A DNA stretch of 41,790 bases from an uncultured Bacteroidales bacterium (GTDB lineage: Bacteria > Bacteroidota > Bacteroidia > Bacteroidales > Paludibacteraceae). The position numbers and the translations under genes were made by a program. Below are positions 7,576-17,617 of this stretch, in pieces. The stretch's first letter is position 1; the number at the start of each line of letters is the position of its first letter. Under the pieces are notes generated by a model that worked only from the letters and a program-made list of their open reading frames with translations, was not told where the DNA came from and searched no databases. The stretch is taken from contig CACZRD010000090.1 of assembly GCA_902783545.1 (NCBI GenBank), positions 1 through 41,790 of the forward strand. The letters run 5' to 3'.

Positions 7576-10500
7576 CTACTTGACAACCAGTTTGGCGTTA
7601 TATACGCCCGTGGCATCAGTCAAGCGAACGAGGTAGATACCTGCGGTCGGCATACCCGGGAGGGTGATCTGACCGTTGTACTGCTGACGGAATGCCACAG
7701 CACCCGTAGCCGTTATTACCTCAACCTCGGCGTTGCTGAACGTACCAACAACCTGTACCGGCTGGCCTACACCTACGAGGTTCGGCTCCAGAGCCAAGCT
7801 GTTAGCGAAGATGTTATCCACAGCGTCAGCGTAATCAACGTTGATGGTGATGACAGCCTCACCGCAGCCAAGCGTGATCGTACGTGTGTATTGACCGCGT
7901 CCGGTGCCTACAGGCAGCAGTTCTTGGCCATTGAGTACGTACGGCAGGTTGGTGGACGAAACGGTATCGCTCAACTCGTAGGTCTGCGTTGTCGTGTTCG
8001 GCTTAGCCACCAGCAGGTGGAGCGTCACGATCGAGTCGCAGCCGTAGATAGTCTTCAGACCTTGCTCACCGTGCGGTGTTGAGTAGTCGCCCGGATTGCG
8101 CAAGCCGCCGAACAGGCCTTCGTCATATACCTCACCCTCGCATATTGCAGCGCGGAAGAATACATAACTCTCCTTGACGTTGATGATCTCAACAGCAGCG
8201 ATCGAGTCGCAGCCACGCTCGTTGATGACGGTGTCAGCATATACACCATCCTCAGAAAGTGCCTGATACTTCTCGGTGAAGTCATAGGTCTGACCCGGGC
8301 AGAGATATACCTTCAGGGTCTCACCCGTCAAGATCTCACTTACTGTCAAGTGCAGCGTTACGATAGAGTCGCAACCTGTTACAAGCGACGGGAACGTCTC
8401 GGTCTTGTTGGTCGATGTATAGTACTTCTCGCCGTTGAACTCGTAGTACGATCCTTGGCAGATAGTCTCTACGATATCCGTGTATTGTTTCGGATTAACG
8501 GTAACGTTCAGTACAACCGTCGAGTCGCAACCGATAGCGGATTGCAGTTTCCGCTTATATACGCCGGTCTTGGTAGCAACGAAGTTGAAGTCGTTCTCGT
8601 TGTACTCGTCGCCCTCGCACAGAGTAACACCACTCAGTGTGTTCACCGACTCGTCCTCTACCTCGATGGTCAGACGCTCAATGAGGTCTTTCACATCGTT
8701 CTTCTTTGCAGGAGTGAAGCGCTCGAACGAGTTCGTTCCGGCAGGCAACAAGTCTGCATCGATGTCGAAGTTGTAGCCTTCATAATCCTCCCAACGGCAG
8801 ATATTGTCACTGTTGGTAACAAGTTCGTAGCGGTTGAGTTGGATATTATCCAGCAATACAATGTTCTTTGATCCTTGTACCTGCTTGTCAGTATATGAGT
8901 AGATATAGAAAGCTACCCGGATGGTCTGACCAGCGTACTTCGAGAAGTCGATATACTTCGTCAAGAAGTTACCATTTGCATAGAACTGATTGAAGTTATA
9001 CTCGTCATCAGCATCCGTACTCCAGATAGTAGCATTTTCTTCCTTCCATGTATCACCGTCATCGGTCGAGACAACCACAATGAATTTCTCGAGCACGTCG
9101 GTATTCGGATTCGGAATATTGCTACTCTGTGCACGCAGAGCGATATCGAAGCTCAGCAAGAGTTGGTCATCGGCATTAGCGCTGAGGTCAATCTCCGGAG
9201 AGATGAGCCAGTGCTTAGCGGAGCTAGTTGAAGAAGACGACGCATTATTGGTAGTCAAGTTCGCATATATCTGCTGGTTCGATCCGATGTTGACACGCCA
9301 GTCGTACGAAGCCGTTGCACCTGCCTCGGTCAGCACTTTCTCGCCACTGAACACTTCTTCAACCGTAGCAGAATTGCTACGCCACCAGTTCTTCGGCATA
9401 GTCGTCTTGACTGCATTGAAGTCCTCGTTGAAGCGAACAACATAATCCGTAGTAAACATGCCTGTAGTACCCCATTCGGACTCTTCGCCTCCCGCTTCGT
9501 TGCAGATATGTTTGAGGCGGAAGAAATAGGTGGTACCCGGGGTCAGATTGTTGATATCAGCAAACGCTTGATCCTTAATCTTCTGGTCATAAACGATTGT
9601 TGTATCCACAAACTCTTCGTTTGTAGCCACTTGGACTTGGACATTCGCATTCTCAGTCAATGCACTCCAACGAATCATCGCAGATGTGGATGTCACGTTT
9701 TCGGCACGCTGACCAGTTACCGGCAAGCAGAAGTCACCCTTGATGATCTCCAAATCATCTACAAAGAAGTAACTTGCTGCTGTCGGTTTTGGAGCTACGA
9801 TAGCGATACGTCCCTTGCCGACGTACTTAGCCAACGGCAGAGCGTACTCTTGCCAGTACTCATTACCGGTAGGATCATCATATGCATAAACACCCGCATT
9901 TGCCTCCCATACTTGGTCATAGGTAATGGTATCCATCGGGACGAAGGTCTCAATGTCTGCAGGATCGCTCATCACACCGACAATCAACGTACGGCTATAT
10001 GTACTATTTTTAGCATACAGCTTGTTTTTGTTAGCATTCGTCGAGTGATTTCTCCAATAGAAGTAAGCTGCACGACCCCAGAAGTGGAGCTTCATCGAGT
10101 CAAGTTCAAAGCCGAGTTCCGGTAATACAGCATATGTATTATAAATACTTGCTGTCGAATAGAAGCGGAGTGAACGATCCGTTACAGCCTCACCACGAGC
10201 ATACGTATATGACGTAGAGTTGGAAATAACATACGGAGCGTTCGTAGCCGCACCAACGCCGATACCTTCTTCCCAGCATTCAGGAATGACGTAAGTAGCC
10301 GAAGTTCCCCATTGATAGAGGTTGTCCGTGAAGTTCCAGTAGGCTTCAGCCTCATCTGCCGGTTTACACGGCGTCGTGAAGTCGAGCGTTACTGCCTTAC
10401 TCAGATCCTCGCCACAAACAGTTTGAACGCTGATCGTATACGCTGTCTGTGCCTCAAGCGTGTCGATCTTGTACGACGAGGTGTTAACCACACTTGTAGC

Positions 10501-13500
10501 ATACGGCTCGGTCTTCCCCTTCTCGGTGATGGTTACCTTGAAGCTCGACTTCGGCGACAACCAGTTGAACTCAGCCGTGTTGTACTTGAGGGTAGCCTTG
10601 TCAAGAGCCAACTTGGTCACATTGGTACAAGCATTCGGATCTACCGTTTCAACCGTCACATCATCCACCCAAACTGTGTTATAATCGCCGGAACCGGCAA
10701 GGATAATATATTTACCCTTAGCGCCATACAGCGGAACAACTACCTCACGCCACCAATTGGTTCCTTCGGGATCTACTGCTTTAGTAGCATCCTTCTCTGT
10801 AACCTCCGGCAGGACATACTTGGTCAGTTCTTCGAATGTGGACATATCATACGGATCAGTAGCCACTCCTACATAGATAGTATGTTTGTACGAACCGGAT
10901 GCATAAGTGGTATATATAACAGAATCTACAGCGTCATTCACTTTAGAAGGTGTTATATATAAATCACGTGCCATGAAACTTATTTGAAGGTTGTCATAAT
11001 CGGCATCCTCGATAACAGGGAGTACGGCGTACGGACCATATCCCGGGTGAGCAGTGGTATTCGAATAGAAGTACATTACACTATCACCTGAGTAAGCCCT
11101 ACGTGCCGTTACAAGACCATTAGTCTTAGTGTTACCGTTAAGATACGGCGCATTACCGACAGTAGCCAGTCCGGTCCATACGTTGTTCACCATCCACGTC
11201 AGCGGAATCTTGTTGGAACCTGTCGGAGCTTGTGCCTTCCGCGGCTCACCATTCTCAAATGTCCATTTGGCGTCTGCCAGATTGACATGATAGAGTGTTG
11301 TAGCCGTTACCGGACCGCGCCATTCGCTGAGGTCATCAACGCCACAGTTCGCACGAACGTAGAAGTCGTACGTTGTACTCGGCTGCAGGCCTTCAACTAC
11401 GAATACGTTGGTGTCTGCCTGAAGAATAGTCATGTTTGCTATCTCAGCGTCCTTCAGACCATAAGCAACATCCCACTTCGTATTGTCACCCTGAAGTTGC
11501 TCCCAACTCAGTTTGGCGGAAGTGTCATACATATTGCCTACGTTCAGGTTATCCGGCTTGAAGCATGTCGGCACAAGCGAAACTTCGATATCATCCACAT
11601 AGACGCCACCGTATGATGAAGCACCATTACCACCGAAGCCGATAAATACGATATACTTACCGCTACCATTATACTTCTCACTGATTATACAGCTATACTT
11701 AGCATACGTAGCAACTGTAGTGATAATGGTATCCAACGGCTGGAAGGTTGCCAACAATGTATCTAAACTCTCTACCTCATCTGCTATACCAACTACCATT
11801 TTACGGTTCGGAGCAGAAGAAGTAGCTGCAGCATTGGCTTTATACCAGAAGGAGAGCATTGCTTTCTTCAGATCCACATCCATTTGCGGCATAGCCGTAT
11901 AAGAGAGGACATAAGAAGTAGCGGCACTGCTATACATATACAATGCACGTGTACTTCCGTTATTACCACCGGTTGTGGTATAAGGATAAGAAGCGTTCTC
12001 ATTCTCGGTAATAGTACCCTTGCTGTCAGTATAAGATACCCAGCAAGACGGGTGGTTCTTAGTACCACTTGCGCATTTTTCGAAATCTTCTGTATAAGGC
12101 AGGCTGTAGAACGGCGGACATGTCGTCGTGAACAAACGGGCATTGGACCATGCACTGGTGTCTGCTTCTCCACAAATTGTGCGAACATATACATAGTAGT
12201 TGGTCAACATCTTCAGGCCATCTACTGATGCTACTGTATCAACGATGTTCTTTACTATATTCACAACTTTTGCTTTCGCCTCGTTCGGAGCCACCTTAGT
12301 TTCCGTAACAGCAAGTTCGTATGCTGCACCGGTATTGTTCCATTTGAAGCGTGCATACGTGTCGCTCAACGAATCTGCTATGATAGTAGAAGGAGCAGCA
12401 CAAGCAGGAATCAAATCGAAGCGGATATTGTCAATGAATGCCTCATTATAGTTCTCTCCGCTCTCAGAGAGGAACATTACCTGTTTGCCTTTTGCGCCCG
12501 TTACATAGTCTCCGTCATAGCTATCGAACGGAATCGTGTAGGTAAACAAGCCCGTCGAATCAGTCGTATAGTTGAGACCGGTGATAGTTGTAATCGGAGC
12601 AAAAGTACTCAGGTCAGAAGCATTGCTAATAATACCAACGGTAATGCTCTTCACATTGGATGCTGTGGTAGAGTTGGTACATGCATCGAACGTGATTTGG
12701 TACTTGCTGATATCCTCTACATCCAGAGGCGGCATAATAGCATATGCACCGTCCGTAGAAGTGGTATTGTATATACGGAGCAAGAACCTGAATTTGCCTG
12801 TTTCCGAACCATAACGTGTCGGTATACTCGTTCCGTTCATACAACCCAATGTCCAGCACCCCAATACCGTTGCCTCAGAGAAGTCTTCTACACCATATAC
12901 TTCCGGTGTCTGTGCCAAACAAGTAGTACGGAAGGATGCGCTTTCTGACCACGTCGTCGGAGTTGCACCGCAAATAGTACGAACATATGCATAGTAAATT
13001 TTATTCAGCTCGAGCGCATCATTGCGGAAAATCAACGATGTCTGATCGGTCTCCTGAGCAGAAATCCTCTTGCCTGTTGTATCGGCAGAGTTAGGATTGA
13101 TGTTCTCTTTCAATACCAACACCTCATACTTGTCGGCATTGGTCTTGCTCCAAGTAAAGGTAGCACCGTTGATGGTCGGTTCAGAAGTCGTGAGACTGAA
13201 CAGTTTCTCACAATCCTGAATATAATTAACGGCAATGTCATCTAAATAATAGTGACAGCTCTTACCATCACGCTCGTAATTACGCTTGAAGGCGATATAT
13301 TTTCCTGCTCCTTCATACTTGTCAAACTTGACAAGAGCACCCTTCCAGGCAGTACCTACGACGTTCACGCTATCCACTACCTCGAAGGTGGTAATATCGT
13401 TCGGGTCGGTCATCACACCTACTTGCAGCATCGAGTTCTGCGTTGTGCTGTAACCTTTCACATAGAATTCGACTTGCAACTCCTTTACAGGCGCAGCCAT

Positions 13501-16485
13501 GACTGGCAGTGCCGTCCAGATCTGGTTCTGGACAGTAGAAGACGTATTGGTATAAAGGACAAACGCGGATGCGCTGCTGTGTCCGTAAGACGACCCACGT
13601 GTAATATAGGGATAATAGGAATTAGATTCTCCTTCGTGACCACCATTATAAACATATTTTGGTGCACTCCAGCAATAAGGGATAAATCCGGTTGAGCTAC
13701 CGGTCTTGTATTCCGGATTCTCGAAGTCCTCAACGAACGGCAGCGGGTTCTCCGGCACACACTCCGTAGTGAAACTCAACCAGTCGGACAGTTCATACTC
13801 CGTATCGCACTCCGGCGAAACCATATAGGTGTATTCGCTGTGAGGCTGTAGATTATTAGCCACAAACGTTGTCTGCTCAACAATCTGGTCAACAAGCAGT
13901 TCGTCCTTCGAATCCTTGATGCGGATCTGCCATTTCGACATACCGTTTGCACCCCAAGAGATAGTTGCCGAGTTATGCGATACCTCTACCTTCGGGTTGG
14001 AAATCGGATTACACTCACCTAAAGGATAGATATTAATCCAGTCGAGGTACTGGTTGGAGTAATATACATATGCCCATCCATAACCGCTACCGCTAAGCGA
14101 ACCGCTCTCATAGGGATTATCGGATTCAACAGCCTGAATAGCGATAATCTTACCTTCTCCCTTGTATTTCTCGAACGAGCAAGAGAACGGTTGATACTCC
14201 GTAGCCGAAGTAGCCTCGAAGGTAGCAATCGTGTCGAAGGTCGATATATCATACGGGTCCGTCAAGATACCGACAGCTACGCGTGAAGAGTTCTCAACCG
14301 AACTGCTGTAGCGCTTCATGTAGAACTTGAGCAGTACTTTGCTCAGATCCTCTACTTCCGGCAACGCGATATAATTACCGTATTTATGCGTGTAACCGTA
14401 TATCGCCGGATCGCCGGTAGTCACGCGGTTGCCTTCCTTGCGCATGTAGATATAGTGACCGGTAGATTTGCCTTCCTGCGAAGTTGTACCGGACGAAAGT
14501 GCCGTATAAGACTTGTTCTGTCCGTAACCGTTCGGAGCGGTCAGGGTAGCTGTAATGATGCTGTTCGGATAGTTGTAGGTGACACCGTTGTTGCTGAACG
14601 GATAGAGCGTCCTTTCGCTCCATGTGTTCTGCGTGTCCTCCCAGTCAATACGATAGGGCATCATGCTGTTATCCAAGAACATTGGCAGACGGGTCATAGC
14701 CGGCAGCGACCAGTCACCAGCCACACCGCCATTACCGACAGCCTGCGTGAATACCTCCAGCATCAGGCCGGATGTTCCTTCGGGCATATCGACATGGATA
14801 GTGCTTGCTGTCTGATTCAATACCGACAGAAGTTTGTCGCTCTCCTCCATTTCTGCAGGATCTTCAACAATCTGACCCTTAGAGTTCGTCACACGTTTGG
14901 TAACCAATACATTGTACGGAAGACCATGTGCATCGAGCGTCAGGTCAAAGCCCTTAGCCGAAACTTTCGAAATCTTGATATCGCTAGGCCAAATAGGAGC
15001 ATCTGACTGCTTGATGACAATGTTGTCAATATAGAAACGGTTGTTCTTGTCCTTGAAGTCCGAAGCAAAAGCCACATACTTGCCTTCGCCCTGATACTTG
15101 GCCAATGAGACACCGAACTTGTTGAACTCCTGCGAACCATAGATATAACACGTATCTATCGCCTCAAACGTAGTGAAATCCTCCGGATCGGTCATCACAC
15201 CTACGATGATACCACTTGCGTAGTTATCACCTACAGACTGATAAGCAGTACCCCAGAAGCTGACAAACACGTCATTAAGGTTCGCTACATTCAACTCCGG
15301 CGTAGCCGCATATACATACTGACCGGCAGGGATATCCGTACCCAAACTGCGTGCGCCGGTGAAGGCGAGACAGAAGTTCTGGTCGTAAGCATACTGTCCG
15401 GCAGTTGACGTTCCTGGCTCGGTATTGGTATTCACGAACGGCATGTACTCCATCGTCACGCCATCGTCACGCTTGATACTCGTACCGAATGACCAATAGG
15501 AGATATGGCTCACAGAACCGGACTTGTACTCGAAGTCCTCACCAGCCGTAAAGAACTGCTTCAACGGAAGATCTGCAAAGTTCTTCGTGCGGAAGGATTC
15601 ATTCGACCAATCGCTGACCGTCTGCTGGCAATACGAACGTACATACAAGTAGTAGGTCTTGTTACGGCTGAGCGTAATATCCAGATCGGTTGTCGAGAAT
15701 GCGAACTGGTCGTCTGTCAGGAAACCTGCATACACGATGTCCGCCGGATCAACCGTCTCTATCGACTCGATTTCCGATTTTGACAGTACCACCTCAAACG
15801 AGTCGGTATCGAAGCTGGCATTCCAGCTGACGGTAGCCGATGTGGTGGTCAGACCGGAAACGACAAAACCGTACGGGTTCTCGCACGTAGGCATCGGACG
15901 AACCTCAATGTTATCCAATACTACACCACGACCGAAGCGGTCTGTCACCTCAAACATCACCTGATAGGTTTCGCTCTGACTGGTGAGTTGGATGGTGTCT
16001 TTCTGCCACTTGGTAATCTTCTTGTTGAATTCCGGATTACCGTTACGTCCGTCCAGACGCACCCAGTTGTCATTTGCCTGCGAGCGATAATAGACCTTCA
16101 GTTGGTCAAAGTCGCCCGAACGCTGCTGTTGTGCGTGGCTAAACACGAGGATGGGCTGGAACACTTTGTTCTGACTCAAGTCCATCACAGGTGAGATCAA
16201 ACGAGTGGTATAACCGATGGTCGATTGCGTGTTGTTACGCAACGACAGGATGTACTCCCCGTTCTCCTGCACGGATTTGGGGTAATCCGCATCTTCGGCC
16301 TTCTCAATCGTCCAAGGGTGCTCGCCATAGACCTCACTGTCTACGAACTCTTGCGTCCACCCTTCAGGCAACTGACCACTTTCGAAATCAACTTTCTGCA
16401 CGTAGATACTCTCGGTATCCGCGGCACTTAATGATAATACCGATGCTGCCATCAGCAATACCATCGAGAGAAAAGTTTTTTTCAT
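7576..16485 (-). CDS. Giant modular T9SS-secreted adhesin-like protein (2,969 residues)
   Basis: Residues 1-22 are a clean signal peptide (MKKTFLSMVLLMAASVLSLS). Nine repeats of about 270-310 residues follow, starting near 22, 308, 598, 915, 1200, 1460, 1735, 2045 and 2347. The first eight are a jelly-roll 'choice-of-anchor J'-type domain (DFE/WTFENG start, ending in DDI/DNI motifs such as YVDDIEVSL) plus a fibronectin III domain ending YVRTICG...W; the ninth lacks the Fn3 part. From about 2617 come roughly 70-residue Cys repeats with GCDSIVTLHLTV-type cores, five in all. The last ~75 residues are a T9SS type A-like sorting domain ending GIYLVRLTDATGVYNAKLVVK without its final residue. The protein should be exported by Sec, carried across the outer membrane by T9SS and displayed on the cell surface. 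Ligand unknown. No promoter of the local consensus was seen in the 181-bp gap upstream, so it may be read from the operon starting near 25743. Confidence 0.9.
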   Translation of the reverse strand: MKKTFLSMVLLMAASVLSLSAADTESIYVQKVDFESGQLPEGWTQEFVDSEVYGEHPWTIEKAEDADYPKSVQENGEYILSLRNNTQSTIGYTTRLISPVMDLSQNKVFQPILVFSHAQQQRSGDFDQLKVYYRSQANDNWVRLDGRNGNPEFNKKITKWQKDTIQLTSQSETYQVMFEVTDRFGRGVVLDNIEVRPMPTCENPYGFVVSGLTTTSATVSWNASFDTDSFEVVLSKSEIESIETVDPADIVYAGFLTDDQFAFSTTDLDITLSRNKTYYLYVRSYCQQTVSDWSNESFRTKNFADLPLKQFFTAGEDFEYKSGSVSHISYWSFGTSIKRDDGVTMEYMPFVNTNTEPGTSTAGQYAYDQNFCLAFTGARSLGTDIPAGQYVYAATPELNVANLNDVFVSFWGTAYQSVGDNYASGIIVGVMTDPEDFTTFEAIDTCYIYGSQEFNKFGVSLAKYQGEGKYVAFASDFKDKNNRFYIDNIVIKQSDAPIWPSDIKISKVSAKGFDLTLDAHGLPYNVLVTKRVTNSKGQIVEDPAEMEESDKLLSVLNQTASTIHVDMPEGTSGLMLEVFTQAVGNGGVAGDWSLPAMTRLPMFLDNSMMPYRIDWEDTQNTWSERTLYPFSNNGVTYNYPNSIITATLTAPNGYGQNKSYTALSSGTTSQEGKSTGHYIYMRKEGNRVTTGDPAIYGYTHKYGNYIALPEVEDLSKVLLKFYMKRYSSSVENSSRVAVGILTDPYDISTFDTIATFEATSATEYQPFSCSFEKYKGEGKIIAIQAVESDNPYESGSLSGSGYGWAYVYYSNQYLDWINIYPLGECNPISNPKVEVSHNSATISWGANGMSKWQIRIKDSKDELLVDQIVEQTTFVANNLQPHSEYTYMVSPECDTEYELSDWLSFTTECVPENPLPFVEDFENPEYKTGSSTGFIPYCWSAPKYVYNGGHEGESNSYYPYITRGSSYGHSSASAFVLYTNTSSTVQNQIWTALPVMAAPVKELQVEFYVKGYSTTQNSMLQVGVMTDPNDITTFEVVDSVNVVGTAWKGALVKFDKYEGAGKYIAFKRNYERDGKSCHYYLDDIAVNYIQDCEKLFSLTTSEPTINGATFTWSKTNADKYEVLVLKENINPNSADTTGKRISAQETDQTSLIFRNDALELNKIYYAYVRTICGATPTTWSESASFRTTCLAQTPEVYGVEDFSEATVLGCWTLGCMNGTSIPTRYGSETGKFRFLLRIYNTTSTDGAYAIMPPLDVEDISKYQITFDACTNSTTASNVKSITVGIISNASDLSTFAPITTITGLNYTTDSTGLFTYTIPFDSYDGDYVTGAKGKQVMFLSESGENYNEAFIDNIRFDLIPACAAPSTIIADSLSDTYARFKWNNTGAAYELAVTETKVAPNEAKAKVVNIVKNIVDTVASVDGLKMLTNYYVYVRTICGEADTSAWSNARLFTTTCPPFYSLPYTEDFEKCASGTKNHPSCWVSYTDSKGTITENENASYPYTTTGGNNGSTRALYMYSSAATSYVLSYTAMPQMDVDLKKAMLSFWYKANAAATSSAPNRKMVVGIADEVESLDTLLATFQPLDTIITTVATYAKYSCIISEKYNGSGKYIVFIGFGGNGASSYGGVYVDDIEVSLVPTCFKPDNLNVGNMYDTSAKLSWEQLQGDNTKWDVAYGLKDAEIANMTILQADTNVFVVEGLQPSTTYDFYVRANCGVDDLSEWRGPVTATTLYHVNLADAKWTFENGEPRKAQAPTGSNKIPLTWMVNNVWTGLATVGNAPYLNGNTKTNGLVTARRAYSGDSVMYFYSNTTAHPGYGPYAVLPVIEDADYDNLQISFMARDLYITPSKVNDAVDSVIYTTYASGSYKHTIYVGVATDPYDMSTFEELTKYVLPEVTEKDATKAVDPEGTNWWREVVVPLYGAKGKYIILAGSGDYNTVWVDDVTVETVDPNACTNVTKLALDKATLKYNTAEFNWLSPKSSFKVTITEKGKTEPYATSVVNTSSYKIDTLEAQTAYTISVQTVCGEDLSKAVTLDFTTPCKPADEAEAYWNFTDNLYQWGTSATYVIPECWEEGIGVGAATNAPYVISNSTSYTYARGEAVTDRSLRFYSTASIYNTYAVLPELGFELDSMKLHFWGRAAYFYWRNHSTNANKNKLYAKNSTYSRTLIVGVMSDPADIETFVPMDTITYDQVWEANAGVYAYDDPTGNEYWQEYALPLAKYVGKGRIAIVAPKPTAASYFFVDDLEIIKGDFCLPVTGQRAENVTSTSAMIRWSALTENANVQVQVATNEEFVDTTIVYDQKIKDQAFADINNLTPGTTYFFRLKHICNEAGGEESEWGTTGMFTTDYVVRFNEDFNAVKTTMPKNWWRSNSATVEEVFSGEKVLTEAGATASYDWRVNIGSNQQIYANLTTNNASSSSTSSAKHWLISPEIDLSANADDQLLLSFDIALRAQSSNIPNPNTDVLEKFIVVVSTDDGDTWKEENATIWSTDADDEYNFNQFYANGNFLTKYIDFSKYAGQTIRVAFYIYSYTDKQVQGSKNIVLLDNIQLNRYELVTNSDNICRWEDYEGYNFDIDADLLPAGTNSFERFTPAKKNDVKDLIERLTIEVEDESVNTLSGVTLCEGDEYNENDFNFVATKTGVYKRKLQSAIGCDSTVVLNVTVNPKQYTDIVETICQGSYYEFNGEKYYTSTNKTETFPSLVTGCDSIVTLHLTVSEILTGETLKVYLCPGQTYDFTEKYQALSEDGVYADTVINERGCDSIAAVEIINVKESYVFFRAAICEGEVYDEGLFGGLRNPGDYSTPHGEQGLKTIYGCDSIVTLHLLVAKPNTTTQTYELSDTVSSTNLPYVLNGQELLPVGTGRGQYTRTITLGCGEAVITINVDYADAVDNIFANSLALEPNLVGVGQPVQVVGTFSNAEVEVITATGAVAFRQQYNGQITLPGMPTAGIYLVRLTDATGVYNAKLVVK

Positions 16486-16575
16486 ACCTTAAAGATTTAG
16501 TTAATAATAATATAATGAACTCCTTTTTGAGTTTTCTTTCTTTATAAATTATTATAGCACCCTTCTCCTTTTGGG

Positions 16576-16600
16576 TCCCCAAAATTTTAATTTTTGGGGA
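16576..16600. terminator. Perfect hairpin between barrel gene and giant adhesin gene
   Basis: TCCCCAAAA (16576-16584) pairs perfectly with TTTTGGGGA (16592-16600) around a 7-base loop. No long T run follows on the minus strand, so it may be an attenuator or processing hairpin rather than a strong terminator. Confidence 0.45.
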
Positions 16601-16623
16601 GAGCGAAGGCCTTGTCGCGCTTT

Positions 16624-16640
16624 ATGTCACATGGTGACAT
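16624..16640. repeat. Perfect short inverted repeat downstream of the barrel gene
   Basis: ATGTCAC-ATG-GTGACAT, a 7-bp stem with a 3-base loop, 27 bases past the stop codon of the 316-residue barrel gene. Together with the hairpin at 16576-16600 it makes this gap unusually structured. Confidence 0.6.
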
Positions 16641-16666
16641 CTGTAGCGCCAAGCGCCGAACGCGAT

Positions 16667-17617
16667 TTATTTCCAGCACATGCAATGCTTGGGCTTGGGT
16701 GTTATGTCAAACAGCACCGTCAGTCGCACGCCTACCCGCAACCGGTGCGCATCGTGCGCAGCCAGCGAGGTGTCAAGCATACTGCCGAAGCGGATGTTCT
16801 GCTTCACGTTCTCCTGCGTCTGGGTCAGCGGGTTGGTGTTCACTGCCGAGTAGTCCACCAGCGGACTGCTGCTCCGCGCCTCATACTTCGTCAGCGGCAG
16901 ATCATAGCCTACAAACACTCCCGCACGCATCTTGATCACCCGCATCGGCAGCGGTATATTCACACCTGCCTCAGTCTCCAGTGCCACCTCGTTGGTGGCG
17001 GACAGCATCACTCCTTGTCCTGTATATGTATCGCCCGCCCAGAAGCCGTAGTACGGCGTCTCGCGTATAGGCTCGATGAAGCGGTCATACTCGCCCTGGG
17101 CGTACATCTGTGCCTTGAATCCGATGGTGTTAATCAAGGGTGCAGTGCGGAATGCCGCTCCCACACCTACGTACCACATATCCTCGGACTGATAGCCTAT
17201 CTGCAGCGGTACGACAACACGCAGTTGACGCTGCTGCTCACTCAGGTCGCTGAACTGATAGCGGTAGGTCAGCGCCTCGCCCATGCGGTCAACACGCGCA
17301 AACGCATCGGTATATTCGCCCATCCATATGTTCGTGATCATATAATCCGCGCCGACACCTATATTGACGAACCAGCCTTTGGCGTTCAGCTCATACAGCA
17401 GGTGTCCGCCACCGCCGCCGCCGAACTTCGTCTTGATCTCTTTGCCGCCGGGCAGCATGTTCGCCTCCACACCGTTCAGGCTCAATCCCAGCCAGTGTGT
17501 GACCGGCGCAGAGCCCTTGTAACGCGGTGGCGTGAGCGAGGTGTTCTTGCGCGTAGCAGCCTCCGACGCTACGGTCAGAAGCATACACATCAGCACTATG
17601 GTCACTCTCTTTGTCAT
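16667..17617 (-). CDS. Outer-membrane beta-barrel protein (316 residues), paralogue of the upstream OmpA-type barrel
   Basis: Signal peptide (MTKRVTIVLMCMLLTVASEA) followed by alternating amphipathic beta strands to the C terminus. It resembles the barrel half of the OmpA-family protein at 20723-22525. Both have a poly-Gly strand followed by a YE motif (KFGGGGGGHLLYEL here, FVGGGGGLLGVGYEY there), a central PLQIGY/PLMLGG strand, an MRAGVFVGYD/MRAAVFADYG strand and a final VGVRLTVLF/VGVKFTALL strand. It has no C-terminal OmpA domain. The ATG overlaps the stop codon of the preceding T9SS cargo gene by 4 bases (ATGA), so the two are translationally coupled. By analogy with PorP/SprF proteins encoded beside their adhesins, it may help export or anchor that partner; this is inference. 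Confidence 0.75.
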   Translation of the reverse strand: MTKRVTIVLMCMLLTVASEAATRKNTSLTPPRYKGSAPVTHWLGLSLNGVEANMLPGGKEIKTKFGGGGGGHLLYELNAKGWFVNIGVGADYMITNIWMGEYTDAFARVDRMGEALTYRYQFSDLSEQQRQLRVVVPLQIGYQSEDMWYVGVGAAFRTAPLINTIGFKAQMYAQGEYDRFIEPIRETPYYGFWAGDTYTGQGVMLSATNEVALETEAGVNIPLPMRVIKMRAGVFVGYDLPLTKYEARSSSPLVDYSAVNTNPLTQTQENVKQNIRFGSMLDTSLAAHDAHRLRVGVRLTVLFDITPKPKHCMCWK

